A DNA stretch of 64,000 nt from Stappia sediminis (GTDB taxonomy: Bacteria; Pseudomonadota; Alphaproteobacteria; Rhizobiales; Stappiaceae), in contig NZ_WUMV01000009.1 of assembly GCF_009826895.1 (NCBI RefSeq), positions 124,001-188,000 of the forward strand, given 5' to 3'. This document shows, one piece after another, positions 51,022 to 60,648 of the stretch. A program made the position numbers and the translations under genes. A model generated the notes under the pieces. That model was not told the origin of the DNA and ran no database searches. It saw nothing but the letters and a program-made list of their open reading frames with translations. Position 1 is the first letter of the stretch; the number at the start of each line of letters is the position of its first letter.

Positions 51022-51335
51022 CGCCCCTTCCCCATTTCCCCCGTGAAATCCCGCTTAGCATCCTGTCATTCCGGACGCGGCGCATCACTCCTGTCTTCCC
51101 CGCGAAGGGCGGGGCTTGCCCTCGGCTCGATCGGGGGACCTCCCTCCACGCGCCGTGCCCCGTCGTCACACCACATGCCGCGCCCTCTCCACCTGTCATG
51201 CCCGTGAAGACGGGCATCTCGTGCCACACGCCGTAACCTCTCCTTCGTCTTCGCCGTTTGTCTCCGACTTGACTAAGAAGGCCCAGACCCAGCAACCGAT
51301 GATGCTAACTGGCATATTTCGAGCAATTTGGGATC
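51022..51335. repeat. Intergenic region with REP-like hairpins
   Basis: Between the permease and the convergent secreted protein gene, two hairpins share a GAAG loop: CCCCGC-GAAG-(G)GCGGGG (51098-51114) and TGCCCGT-GAAG-ACGGGCA (51199-51216). Each is preceded by CTGTC, the form of dispersed REP-like elements in GC-rich alphaproteobacteria. A sequence starting CCCATTTCCC at 51031 recurs at 52811. No gene is seen. Confidence 0.5.
51031..51053 (+). repeat. Imperfect direct repeat, left copy
   Basis: CCCATTTCCCCC followed by GTGAAATCCCG matches the right copy at 52811-52832 with a single extra C. ATTTC and GAAAT within it form a small inverted repeat. The two copies bracket the secreted ClpP-fold protein gene. 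Confidence 0.45.
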
Positions 51336-52478
51336 CTACTCGCAGCACACCTTCTCAAGGTATGTATTGCCATAAGTGATGAAAGAATCGGAGGGTATTG
51401 CGCCTTGATTCTTTAGCTTTCGCGCCAAATTGATAGCGTGCTGCTTGTCATAAGTATTACGCAACGTCACAGCATACCAACCGTTGCTCGCCCGATAGGC
51501 GGACAGCGGAAGCCTCGATGAGCGCACGTAGCGATTTACCTCCTCGATACTACGGAAGCTTCTGACTTGGACATGCCTTTGGTCGAACGGCGCCAAAGCG
51601 AACTGGTCGACATAAACCCAAGTATGATGCATGTAGCCAGTGAGGGTGCCGGCCCTAACGCGATACCATCGGTCGTGATTACCGAGAATGGTAAGCCGTT
51701 CACCGTTCGAAAGAACCGCCAGATCAGCAGACTTCCCCCGAGCGGCTTGCTTGAGCGGCGCCTGGCCAGCCGGATGGCGTACAGCGCCGCTTCGCGCTGC
51801 TTCAGGCGACAAGAAAACGGCAGTGCTCTGTTCACCGCCAAGAGGAGGTAGATTGGCAGCCCTTGGCGACACGGTCACATCCCGTGGCGGCGCATCGACG
51901 CCCTCCGTGATCAGTCGGAAGCGCTTCATTTCGCTTCCCGATAAATAGCGGATATCGTTGCTTTCGTATTTGAGCGCGAGTTGCAAAAGGGCGGGATCGA
52001 CACCCATTTCTATCATGTAAGAAATGGTTTCTGCCGTTAGTTCCTGTATCGCGGAAACGGCAGCGTGCGCGTTGATGCCGAATTCACCACTGAATGACGA
52101 CTTGTGAACGCCAATGGAGCCAGGTTCGGCTAAGCGGATTACGCCGCCCATAAAGGCAAGCGCGCAGGCCGATGCACATTCGCCCTCCTTGACCTGCGTC
52201 GTGGCGAGGCCGGTGGAGCGAATGTATCTCCCGAACTCCATCGCCTTGTAAGGATTTCCACCGCCCGAATCGAATAATATGACACGCACCCCGCGCGCTT
52301 CAATGAAGCGGGCGAAAGTCTCCAACCGGTCAGATGGCTCGAACGCACCTGTAACTAGAGCAATACGGAAGCCATCAAATTCGACAAATTTGTAACGGAG
52401 ATTGGCCCTTACCTCACTCGATACTGGAATTTGTAGCAAGATCGCAGCGATTAGAATTTTCAAATATAAACGTAACAT
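51336..52478 (-). CDS. Secreted ClpP/crotonase-fold protein with SH3-like and SPOR-like C-terminal parts
   Basis: The 380-aa product has a signal peptide (LKILIAAILLQIPVSSEVRA). A periplasmic ClpP-like domain follows at about 28-200, with DSGGGNPYKAMEFGRYIR and GECASACALAFMGG (likely nucleophile Ser103) and GVHKS (His125). After a Pro/Ala linker come an SH3b-like stretch (LSNGERLTILGNHDRWYRVR...TGYMHHTWVYV) and a C-terminal unit like a SPOR repeat (RSSRLPLSAYRASNGWYAVTL). The combination suggests a protease or protease-like protein directed to peptidoglycan (inference). It stands alone on the minus strand in the variable region, flanked by short direct repeats. Confidence 0.68.
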   Translation of the reverse strand: MLRLYLKILIAAILLQIPVSSEVRANLRYKFVEFDGFRIALVTGAFEPSDRLETFARFIEARGVRVILFDSGGGNPYKAMEFGRYIRSTGLATTQVKEGECASACALAFMGGVIRLAEPGSIGVHKSSFSGEFGINAHAAVSAIQELTAETISYMIEMGVDPALLQLALKYESNDIRYLSGSEMKRFRLITEGVDAPPRDVTVSPRAANLPPLGGEQSTAVFLSPEAARSGAVRHPAGQAPLKQAARGKSADLAVLSNGERLTILGNHDRWYRVRAGTLTGYMHHTWVYVDQFALAPFDQRHVQVRSFRSIEEVNRYVRSSRLPLSAYRASNGWYAVTLRNTYDKQHAINLARKLKNQGAIPSDSFITYGNTYLEKVCCE

Positions 52479-52926
52479 CTTCCACCATCTGGCAATCGGT
52501 CTCCAAATTAGCGCGTCGGTATGCAGCTGTCGATATCATCGAACATACGTTGCAAGAATTACGCAGCTATGGGGCTGCAGACCGGAAGTGCCTCGCCAGA
52601 ACCTGCGTTTTCGCAATCAAAAATTGTCGCACCATCTGCGCGGTTCTTCGAAAAGGATTTATTCTAACGAACTTCGACTTCTCCCGATTTCAGGGGGCGG
52701 TCAAAAATGTGGAACGATCAAGCGTAAATTTGCGTGTAATACGCGAAGGTCACCTCCTCGCATGTCCCGAAACCAAAGCATTCAAAAAAAAACTTAGGCG
52801 GACTGCCTCTCCCATTTCCCCGTGAAATCCCGTCCCGCATCGGCTATAGAGCGGGCCGGCCTTGTTTCTGAGTACTTATCGGGCCGGCTACTCAATCCAA
52901 TCACGGGAAATATGGAAACTGGCGAA
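52479..52926. other. Divergent intergenic region before tyrS
   Basis: These 448 nt between the secreted protein gene and tyrS carry no convincing gene. They contain the right copy of the CCCATTTCCC repeat and moderately AT-rich DNA around 52660-52790, with the presumed promoters of both flanking genes. No consensus promoter stood out. Confidence 0.3.
52811..52832 (+). repeat. Imperfect direct repeat, right copy
   Basis: This is the counterpart of the repeat at 51031-51053, one C shorter, with downstream bases also partly alike (GCATC follows both within 15 nt). The copies are about 1.8 kb apart in the same orientation. Confidence 0.45.
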
Positions 52927-54180
52927 ATGACCGCTTTCAAATCGGACTTTCTGAAGACCCTCCAGGAGCGAGGCTTCATCCATCAGGTGTCGAACCCGGA
53001 AGGGCTCGACAAGCTGTATTCGTCCGAGACGGTTACCGCCTATATCGGCTTCGACTGCACGGCGAAGAGCCTGCATGTCGGCTCCCTCGTCCAGATCATG
53101 ATCCTGCACTGGATGCAAAAGTGCGGGCACCAGCCCATCGCGCTGATGGGCAGCGGCACCACCCGTGTGGGCGACCCGTCGTTCCGCGACGAGGCCCGCC
53201 CTCTTCTGACCGAGGAGATGATCGAGGACAACAAGTCCGGCATCCGCAAGGTGTTCGACCGCTTCCTCTCCTTCGGCGACGGGCCGAAGGATGCGCTGAT
53301 GCTCGACAACGCCGACTGGCTGATGAAGCTTGAATATCTGCCGTTCCTGCGCGATGTCGGGCGGCATTTTTCGGTCAACCAGATGATCCAGCGCGATTCC
53401 GTTCGCCTGCGTCTGGAGCGCGAGCAGCATCTGTCGTTCCTTGAGTTCAACTACATGCTGCTTCAGGCCTATGACTTCGTGGAGCTTTACCGGCGCACCG
53501 GCTGCCGCGTCCAGCTTGGCGGGTCGGACCAGTGGGGCAACATCGTCTCCGGTGTCGATCTCGGCCGGCGCATGGAGGATGTCGAGCTTTTCGCCATCAC
53601 CACGCCGCTGCTCACCACGTCTTCCGGCGCGAAGATGGGCAAGACGGCGGCCGGTGCCGTCTGGCTCAACCCGGACATGCTGTCGGCTTACGACTACTGG
53701 CAGTACTGGCGCAACACCGAGGATGCGGACGTCGAGCGTTTCCTGAAGCTCTTCACCACGTTGCCGCTTGACGAGATCGCGCGGCTTTCCGGCCTTGGCG
53801 GATCGGAGATCAACGAGGCCAAGAAGGTGCTGGCGACGGAGGCAACCGCCATGGCCCATGGCCGCGAGGCGGCGGACCAGGCGGCCGAGACGGCCCGCAA
53901 GGCCTTCGAGGAAGGCGCGCTGGCCCAGGGTCTGCCGACGGTCGAGATCAGCCAGGGTGACCTCAGCGAAGGCCTGGGCCTTTTGAGTGCCGTCGTGACC
54001 GCCGGGCTGTGCGCCACCAACAGCGAGGTTCGCCGCAACATCAAGGGCGGTGCGATCCGCATCAACGACAAGCCGGAAAGCGACGACCGGCGCGTGCTGA
54101 CGGCCTCGGACGTGGTGGAAGACGGCGTGATCAAACTCTCGCTGGGGAAGAAGCGCCACGTTCTTCTGAAGCCGGTCTGA
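52927..54180 (+). CDS. tyrS: Tyrosyl-tRNA synthetase
   Basis: This class I synthetase has 417 aa: a Rossmann catalytic domain with the HIGH-type HVGS ([15 protein letters not shown]), the tyrosine-site [10 protein letters not shown], the KMSKS equivalent KMGKT, and an S4-like RNA-binding domain at the end ([16 protein letters not shown]). ATG 52927 ([20 protein letters not shown]) matches the family N-terminus; an in-frame ATG 15 nt earlier cannot be excluded. Confidence 0.95.
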   Translation: MTAFKSDFLKTLQERGFIHQVSNPEGLDKLYSSETVTAYIGFDCTAKSLHVGSLVQIMILHWMQKCGHQPIALMGSGTTRVGDPSFRDEARPLLTEEMIEDNKSGIRKVFDRFLSFGDGPKDALMLDNADWLMKLEYLPFLRDVGRHFSVNQMIQRDSVRLRLEREQHLSFLEFNYMLLQAYDFVELYRRTGCRVQLGGSDQWGNIVSGVDLGRRMEDVELFAITTPLLTTSSGAKMGKTAAGAVWLNPDMLSAYDYWQYWRNTEDADVERFLKLFTTLPLDEIARLSGLGGSEINEAKKVLATEATAMAHGREAADQAAETARKAFEEGALAQGLPTVEISQGDLSEGLGLLSAVVTAGLCATNSEVRRNIKGGAIRINDKPESDDRRVLTASDVVEDGVIKLSLGKKRHVLLKPV

Positions 54181-54228
54181 CTTATCCCCGCTCGGACGAG
54201 CGATTTCGGCAACAGTCTTGAGAAACAG

Positions 54229-54262
54229 AATCCGGCGGTTCGAAAGAGTCGCCGGATTTTTA
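54229..54262 (+). terminator. Rho-independent terminator after tyrS
   Basis: Stem AATCCGGCG / CGCCGGATT with a 12-nt loop, followed by TTTTAATTT, about 50 nt past the tyrS stop on the plus strand. Confidence 0.8.
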
Positions 54263-54364
54263 ATTTACCGATTCAACCCCTTAAAGCATCGATTCCGGCA
54301 ATTTTGGAATTGAGCTCGCCGCTTTCGCGGATTGATTCCGGAAATTCTTCTAACCTATTGAAAT

Positions 54365-57300
54365 TCATCGATATTCGAATAATTTACGGAAGATTCCGGG
54401 GGCGATGGCCGAAACCGGGTTCACCGAAAGCTGCGGCTCGCTGAGCGCGCCGGTCACCCGGTATGTCACACCGATCAACCCTTCGTCGCTGCCGCCGCCG
54501 AGCGCAAAACCGAGCACAGGGATCTTCGCGAAAAGGTTGTTGAGCGCGAATGCCGGCACGAAAGTCCCTGTCAGATCAAGGGTTTTGCTGCCAAGGTTCA
54601 CCGTACCGGAGAATGTGCCGCCAACGGTCGCGCCCGTCATGGTGCCATCGGTCACGGTAATCGTGTCGCCGCTGCGGCGGAAGGAAACGCTCATGCGCTG
54701 GAACGATGCCTCGCCCTGGCGCACGGCACCGAGGTTGCGGATGAGCGCGCCTTCGTCTCCTGCCGCCTCACGTATCGTACTCAACTGCTTGATGGCAGGG
54801 TCTTCAGTAATCGAAAGATCCTTGACCACAAGCGAGCCGACCCAATTGTCGTTTGCGTCCATATCAACGGAAAGGCGGCCGCGCCCGCCCCGCATTCGCT
54901 TGTAAAAATCAAGAAATCTGAGGACTTCGCCGGTGTTCGCGAGCGTGCCGCTCAGCGTTCCTCCGCCGCCGCCCGGCGAATAATCGACGTCGAAGTCGTT
55001 CTTGCCGCCGGTCTGCCCCTTCATCGAAAAATTCTTGAGGGTCTTGCCCGACCGGTCGAAGTCGATCCGCACATTTTGCGCCGACACACCGTTGAAACCG
55101 ATCAGGAGGCCGATGTCGGCATTGACCGAAATGGACCCGCCTCCGCCGGCTTCATTGCGGCTCCCTTCCGTGCTGTCCGAGCGAATGGCCGCGATCAGCC
55201 CGCGCCCGTCGAACTGTTGCGCATTGAGGTCCGCGCGAAGGGAATTGCGGCCGGTCTTCGTGATTTTGAGCGATGCGGAATCGCTCGGGCGAAGCTTGAA
55301 CTGGCTGAAACGCGCCTGCTTGAGGTCGCCTGACGCACCCAGATCGACGGTCCCCTGAATATCCACACCTTCCGAAGTCAGCCTGAAATCCTTGAGAACC
55401 TGCCCTGCGTCGGATTTCACCAACTCGAATTGCGCGGTTCCGGCAACGCCCGAGCTTTTCTGCCATCCCAACTCGTCGATCGCGACTTTGGCGTTTGTAA
55501 GATCTATCTCGTAAAGCTGGCCCTGGCCGCTGTTGTCGAGCGAAACGGTCATGGAACCGCTCACCAATGATCCGAGGTCGATGCCGCGTTTTTTCAGATC
55601 CGCGGCCGTAACGTCCAGCACGATACCCTGGCGGGCAAGGTTTTCGCTGTCGTCACCGGTCAAACCGCCGAGGGGCTCGAAAATGTCGATATCCGCCGCC
55701 AATCCGTCGAGCCGGCCTCTCCCCTTGACCGCGAAACTCTTGCCATCGACCGAAAACGTCAGATCGGCATTCTGGATCCGCCGCCCCTTCACCGGCCTTG
55801 CAATCGAAAAATCGTTGAGGTTCCCGGTCAGGTTCCAGTCGACATCCGCTAAATTCCGCTCCTTTTCCAGCGGGAATTCGGCCTCCAGCACCAACTTGCC
55901 GTCACCTGTGAGATCTTCCGGCGTGATGCCCTGCTTTTGGAGCGCACGGAAAGGCTTGCTGTCGACAATGGCGCCGAGCGCCTTGGCGGCCCCTTCTCCC
56001 GATATGTCCAGCCGGCCGATCTTGCCTTTCTGCTGGCGAAAGTTCGGAATGGAGAATTGCACCTGCGGGGCCGCGATCGTCTCTCCCCCACCCGGGTCGA
56101 AGTAGCCGTCGGTGCCGGCAATCGTCAGCACCTCGTCGGCGATCACGAGCGTACCCGCCACGTCCTGCAATGCCGGAACGGTGCCTATACTGGTAAGCCC
56201 AAGCCCGTTGAACTTAATTTCCGCAGTGACATCATCACCGCTCCAGCCCGGGTCCGGGCTGGAGCGATCGAACGCCCCCGGCCCCACCGATACATTCGCC
56301 CGGCCATATTCGACGTTGCCGGACAGCAGGTGATCGATCACCCAGGCACGTGCCGGCGGCGCGAAGGTTACAGGCCACAGGCGCTTCAAGGTGGCGACCG
56401 GCATCCCGTCGCTTTCCAGCGCCAGCGCCATATAAGGACCTTCGTCGGTCAACTGGAGGGACCCGGCTCCATCGATCTTGGCGGTCGCCGCGCGGATCGC
56501 CATACGGTCGAAGAAGACCGTACGCTTGCCCACATCGGCCCTTCCCTGCACAAGCGCGGTGCTGACGGGCAGCGGCATGCCTGTAACATCGCTCGGAAGG
56601 ATGCGCGCGTTGCGCGATATTATCTTGTAGGACCAGGTGTCCTCCCAATCGCGCGGACTTTCCACGACACCCTGAAACGGGATCACCGTCCGCCCCTTCA
56701 CATAATGAGAAGGCTGGATACGAAAGCCGTCGAGATCCGGAGCCCATGCAAGGCCGACGTTTATCCGGTCGAATGCCACGACCGAACGGCCGGTTTTTAT
56801 CCAGCCACCGGCAACTTCGACGTTGAAGCGCGCGGTCTTGAAGCCGCCCTTCGGTGTCAGCCGTCCCTCGAATCGCGGCTGGAACGGCACTCCGAGCCCC
56901 TTTCCCGGCACGAGTTCCCGGTCTGGCGCCATGAACTCGCCAAGCGTTACCGGGCTTGAGGATGCGGAAACGATCCGTTCGCCACTGTCGGGGTCGATCA
57001 TGCGGCGGAACTCGACCTCCCAACGGCCGAAGCGTCCTGCAATATCGGCCTCGAGAATCAGGCTCTTTTTCTCGCCTCTCGAAAGACGAGCATCGATTCC
57101 GGAGATATGGCGATCGGTTTGCGAACGAATGGTTACGTCACCATTGTCGACCTCTATGGATTCCAGACCCCGCTCGCCGAACGCATCCAGAACGGATTGC
57201 GACACCTGGTCGATCGTCTCGATCACCTGCGCCATTTTCGGAATGTCTTTCCCGGCGGGCTTCGGCCGGAAAACCAGATGCAGGCGCTCAAGCACCAGGG

Positions 57301-57583
57301 CGCCGATCCTGACCTGTCCGGTCAGCAAGGCGGAAAGCTCCACCGGGATCGTCACACGCGGGATGGTTACGGCAAAGTCCTGTCCGTCAAGCGGACCGAT
57401 CATCATGTTCTCAAATGTGATCGAGGCTTCATTCGAGAGCGTAAGATCGATCGACGCACTGGTAACGGTTGCCGAGAGGCCTTTTTCCGCAATGCGATCT
57501 TCGACAAGACGCGCAAGCCTCGGCACATCCACGGGGCCGGCGGCCACAAAATATGCCGCCGTTCCGGCGAGAATCGCGATCAA
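54365..57583 (-). CDS. YhdP/AsmA-like envelope protein (DUF3971 and AsmA-like C-terminal domain)
   Basis: This very long protein (at least 1072 aa) is anchored by one N-terminal membrane helix (ILAGTAAYFVAAG) with a repetitive beta-rich periplasmic body, the design of AsmA/TamB bridge proteins thought to carry phospholipids to the outer membrane. The C-terminal part has the AsmA-like block GTFSGTVNLGSKTLDLTGTFVPAFALNNLFAKIPVLG. The TTG used here as start falls inside the helix. The frame stays open to 57715 and contains CTG 57673 with AAGGA ten bases upstream, which would restore a basic N-terminus (LTRGLFRRRDSK) and a full helix, so the true start is probably there. It stands alone and is convergent with tyrS. 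Confidence 0.8.
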   Translation of the reverse strand: MIAILAGTAAYFVAAGPVDVPRLARLVEDRIAEKGLSATVTSASIDLTLSNEASITFENMMIGPLDGQDFAVTIPRVTIPVELSALLTGQVRIGALVLERLHLVFRPKPAGKDIPKMAQVIETIDQVSQSVLDAFGERGLESIEVDNGDVTIRSQTDRHISGIDARLSRGEKKSLILEADIAGRFGRWEVEFRRMIDPDSGERIVSASSSPVTLGEFMAPDRELVPGKGLGVPFQPRFEGRLTPKGGFKTARFNVEVAGGWIKTGRSVVAFDRINVGLAWAPDLDGFRIQPSHYVKGRTVIPFQGVVESPRDWEDTWSYKIISRNARILPSDVTGMPLPVSTALVQGRADVGKRTVFFDRMAIRAATAKIDGAGSLQLTDEGPYMALALESDGMPVATLKRLWPVTFAPPARAWVIDHLLSGNVEYGRANVSVGPGAFDRSSPDPGWSGDDVTAEIKFNGLGLTSIGTVPALQDVAGTLVIADEVLTIAGTDGYFDPGGGETIAAPQVQFSIPNFRQQKGKIGRLDISGEGAAKALGAIVDSKPFRALQKQGITPEDLTGDGKLVLEAEFPLEKERNLADVDWNLTGNLNDFSIARPVKGRRIQNADLTFSVDGKSFAVKGRGRLDGLAADIDIFEPLGGLTGDDSENLARQGIVLDVTAADLKKRGIDLGSLVSGSMTVSLDNSGQGQLYEIDLTNAKVAIDELGWQKSSGVAGTAQFELVKSDAGQVLKDFRLTSEGVDIQGTVDLGASGDLKQARFSQFKLRPSDSASLKITKTGRNSLRADLNAQQFDGRGLIAAIRSDSTEGSRNEAGGGGSISVNADIGLLIGFNGVSAQNVRIDFDRSGKTLKNFSMKGQTGGKNDFDVDYSPGGGGGTLSGTLANTGEVLRFLDFYKRMRGGRGRLSVDMDANDNWVGSLVVKDLSITEDPAIKQLSTIREAAGDEGALIRNLGAVRQGEASFQRMSVSFRRSGDTITVTDGTMTGATVGGTFSGTVNLGSKTLDLTGTFVPAFALNNLFAKIPVLGFALGGGSDEGLIGVTYRVTGALSEPQLSVNPVSAIAPGIFRKLFEYR

Positions 57584-57856
57584 CAGAAAAAACGCAATGG
57601 CGATTCGTCTGCCCCAGCGCCTGCCGGCCGGTGCAGTTTTGGAATCTCTTCGCCGAAACAGTCCTCTAGTCAGGGCGTCCGTTTCCTTCCCGGAGCGTTT
57701 GTTCGCTTCGCTTTTTCAATGTCGACATGATAGCGCTTTACCGGCGTTCCGGCGGCCACATTCGACGCATCTTTACCGCCGCATATCGCCGCAATGCGTG
57801 TTGAAATTGTGTCACACACCCCTTTCCCTGCATCCTGTGTCGAAAGGAAGGCAAAA

Positions 57857-58324
<468 letters not shown>

Positions 58325-58327
58325 GGC

Positions 58328-59188
58328 ATGATGGAAAACGTCGACGCTGAATCGGAAGAATGCATTTCCGTGGAAAAGCCCGCGTCCCTGGAAGAAGGCG
58401 CACGTGCAATCGTCGCCGAAGCCGATACCGCGCGGAAGGTCGAACTGGCCTATGCGACATCGCGAGCGTGGTTCCGGCGTGAACTGTCGTTAAGGCGCGG
58501 CTCCGGACCGCTCGCCATGCCGGACCGTCCCGGCCGCCCGGACAAGCCCGTTCTCCTGCCGCCGCGAGACATGCCCCGGCGATCCGTCGGTGGCGAGGCC
58601 GGCCGAATCGCGCTTGTTCATTCCCTCGCGCATATCGAACTCAACGCGGTGGATCTGACGTGGGACCTTATAGGCCGGTTTGCGCATGCGAAGATGCCGC
58701 GATCCTATTTTGACGACTGGGTTCAGGTCGGTCTGGAGGAAGCCAAGCATTTTTCGCTTCTTGAGCGCCGGCTTGAAGACCTCGATTCGCATTATGGGGC
58801 ACTTCCCGCCCATGACGGGCTCTGGCAAGCCGCACAAGCCACCGGACACGACCTTGCCGCCAGGCTTGCCATCATACCGCTCGTACTCGAAGCGCGCGGC
58901 CTCGATATCACGCCCGGCATGATCGAGAAATCCGGTGCGTTGGGCGATACGCAAACGGCATCGATTCTCGAGATCATCTACCGGGATGAAAAACGACATG
59001 TTGCGTTTGGGGCCAAGTGGTTTCGCTATATCTGCGACCGTCAGGGCCTGAAGCCCGAATCGCGTTTCCAGCAACTCGTGCGCACCCATTTCAAGGGCGG
59101 CCTCAAGCCGCCGTTCAATGACCGCGCGCGCTCGGAAGCCGGCCTCACGCCCGGTTTTTACCGTCCTCTCGTTCGCCTCGTGGGGTGA
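58328..59188 (+). CDS. DUF455 ferritin-like protein
   Basis: This 286-aa protein shows the pattern of a di-iron four-helix bundle: HSLAHIELNAVDL, EEAKHFSLLERRL, LEARGLDITPGM and DEKRHVAFGAKWF provide Glu and His ligands at regular places. The family is widespread in proteobacteria and its reaction is not known; relatives include the tRNA hydroxylase MiaE fold. It opens 3 nt after bcp with GAGG upstream, so the two are one unit, and an oxidative-stress link is inferred from this. Confidence 0.85.
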   Translation: MMENVDAESEECISVEKPASLEEGARAIVAEADTARKVELAYATSRAWFRRELSLRRGSGPLAMPDRPGRPDKPVLLPPRDMPRRSVGGEAGRIALVHSLAHIELNAVDLTWDLIGRFAHAKMPRSYFDDWVQVGLEEAKHFSLLERRLEDLDSHYGALPAHDGLWQAAQATGHDLAARLAIIPLVLEARGLDITPGMIEKSGALGDTQTASILEIIYRDEKRHVAFGAKWFRYICDRQGLKPESRFQQLVRTHFKGGLKPPFNDRARSEAGLTPGFYRPLVRLVG

Positions 59189-59283
59189 ATGCCCATACGT
59201 CAAAAGGGTTTGTTAACCTTACTAATTTCTAATCAGCCTCGACATAAAGGTCATTTTCAAGAAGACGCAGCTTCGGGGCTGAG

Positions 59284-60591
59284 ATGCGATCACGAGACAC
59301 CCATCGGCAATTCGGCAAGCGGCGCGAACCACATCGCATAACCATCTCGCGGGCCGGTAACGTACGCTCCTTTACGGTGTCCCCCTGGACCATGGGGTTG
59401 ATAACCGGAGCCGGGATGCTGTTTGCGATCGGCTATATCGGCGCGACCGGTTATCTGGTCCTTCGCGACGACATCCTGCGCACGTCGAGCGAAAAGCAGG
59501 CGCAGCTCCAGCTGACCTATGAAGACCGGATCGCCAACCTGAGAGCGCAGATCGATCGGCTGACCAGCCGCTCGGTTATGGACCGTGCTACGCTTGAAGA
59601 AAGGGTGGATAGTCTTGTCCTGCGCCAGCGCGAACTGGATGAACGCCACGCCCGCGTATCCGTCCTTCTCGCCAAAGCCGCGGACAACGGGATAACACTT
59701 TCGCCTACAGACAACTTGCCTCGCCGCAAACCTGAGGGAACGCTGCAGCCGGTTACCGCAAGCGCTCCGGAATCGTCGGACGGCATTGGCGGCACGAGCG
59801 AACCGATCGAACTTGATGACGCGATCGGGTTGCGCGGTTCGACTTCTCTGCCCGGCAAGGGAGCTTCCCTGATTCTCGACGATGGGCGCGATACGCTATT
59901 CAGCACAATCACGTCTTCTCTCGACAGGATGAGCGACGAGACATACTCCGCGCTCGACATCATCGCGGTCTCCGCCGACCGGGATAGCCGCAAGATCGAA
60001 CGCGCTGCCTCGGACCTTGGCATCGATCTCGCTTCGTCCGCCGAAGAAGAAAAAGACGACGGTACCGGCTTGGGGGGACCGCTCGTCGATATCGAGGACG
60101 ATGAATTCGTTCAACGCATTACCCGTGCGGAAACAGCACTTTCCAGGCTGGAAACGCTCAAGACCGCTGCCCAGGGCGTGCCGTTCCGCGCACCGATCGA
60201 GGGGGCGAAGGTAACGTCCTCCTTCGGCCCGCGGCTCGACCCCTTCATCCGGCGCATGGCCATGCATACCGGGATAGACTTTCGCGCCTCCAGCGGAACG
60301 ACCGTGAAGGCACCGGCTTCCGGCAGGGTGACATATGCCGGGCGCAATGGCGGTTACGGACTGATGGTGGAAATCGAACACCCGAGCGGCATCGTCAGCC
60401 GTTTCGCCCACCTGCGTCGCATTCTCGTGAAAAAGGGCGATGAACTGGACGTGAACCAGGCGCTGGGGCTGGTCGGCTCCACCGGCCGGTCCACGGGCCC
60501 GCATCTGCATTATGAATTGCGATTTGGGGGTAAAGCGATAAATCCGCGCAAATATTTGAATGCGGGCTATCGCATCGCGAGCGTGATCTGA
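59284..60591 (+). CDS. M23 (LytM-type) peptidase with N-terminal membrane anchor and coiled coil
   Basis: This 435-aa protein has a short basic cytoplasmic tail, one membrane helix (GLITGAGMLFAIGYIGATGYLVL, 38-60), a coiled coil (KQAQLQLTYEDRIANLRAQIDRL) and a disordered acidic middle. The C-terminal LytM domain has the zinc motif MHTGIDF and PHLHYEL, all ligands intact, so it should cut peptidoglycan cross-bridges, unlike degenerate EnvC-like activators. The architecture resembles division- or elongation-associated DipM/MepM relatives. Start ATG 59284; it ends at a shared terminator with prfB. Confidence 0.9.
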   Translation: MRSRDTHRQFGKRREPHRITISRAGNVRSFTVSPWTMGLITGAGMLFAIGYIGATGYLVLRDDILRTSSEKQAQLQLTYEDRIANLRAQIDRLTSRSVMDRATLEERVDSLVLRQRELDERHARVSVLLAKAADNGITLSPTDNLPRRKPEGTLQPVTASAPESSDGIGGTSEPIELDDAIGLRGSTSLPGKGASLILDDGRDTLFSTITSSLDRMSDETYSALDIIAVSADRDSRKIERAASDLGIDLASSAEEEKDDGTGLGGPLVDIEDDEFVQRITRAETALSRLETLKTAAQGVPFRAPIEGAKVTSSFGPRLDPFIRRMAMHTGIDFRASSGTTVKAPASGRVTYAGRNGGYGLMVEIEHPSGIVSRFAHLRRILVKKGDELDVNQALGLVGSTGRSTGPHLHYELRFGGKAINPRKYLNAGYRIASVI

Positions 60592-60610
60592 ATGCCCGCT
60601 TCGAACGAAT

Positions 60611-60638
60611 AAGGGCGGGAAACACCCCGCCCCTTTTT
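60611..60638. terminator. Terminator between the convergent M23 gene and prfB
   Basis: GGGCGGG-AAACAC-CCCGCCC is followed by CTTTTT on the plus strand, 20 nt past the M23 gene stop; on the minus strand the stem is followed by TTATTCG and is weaker. It mainly serves the plus-strand gene. Confidence 0.72.
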
Positions 60639-60648
60639 CGCGTTTTCG

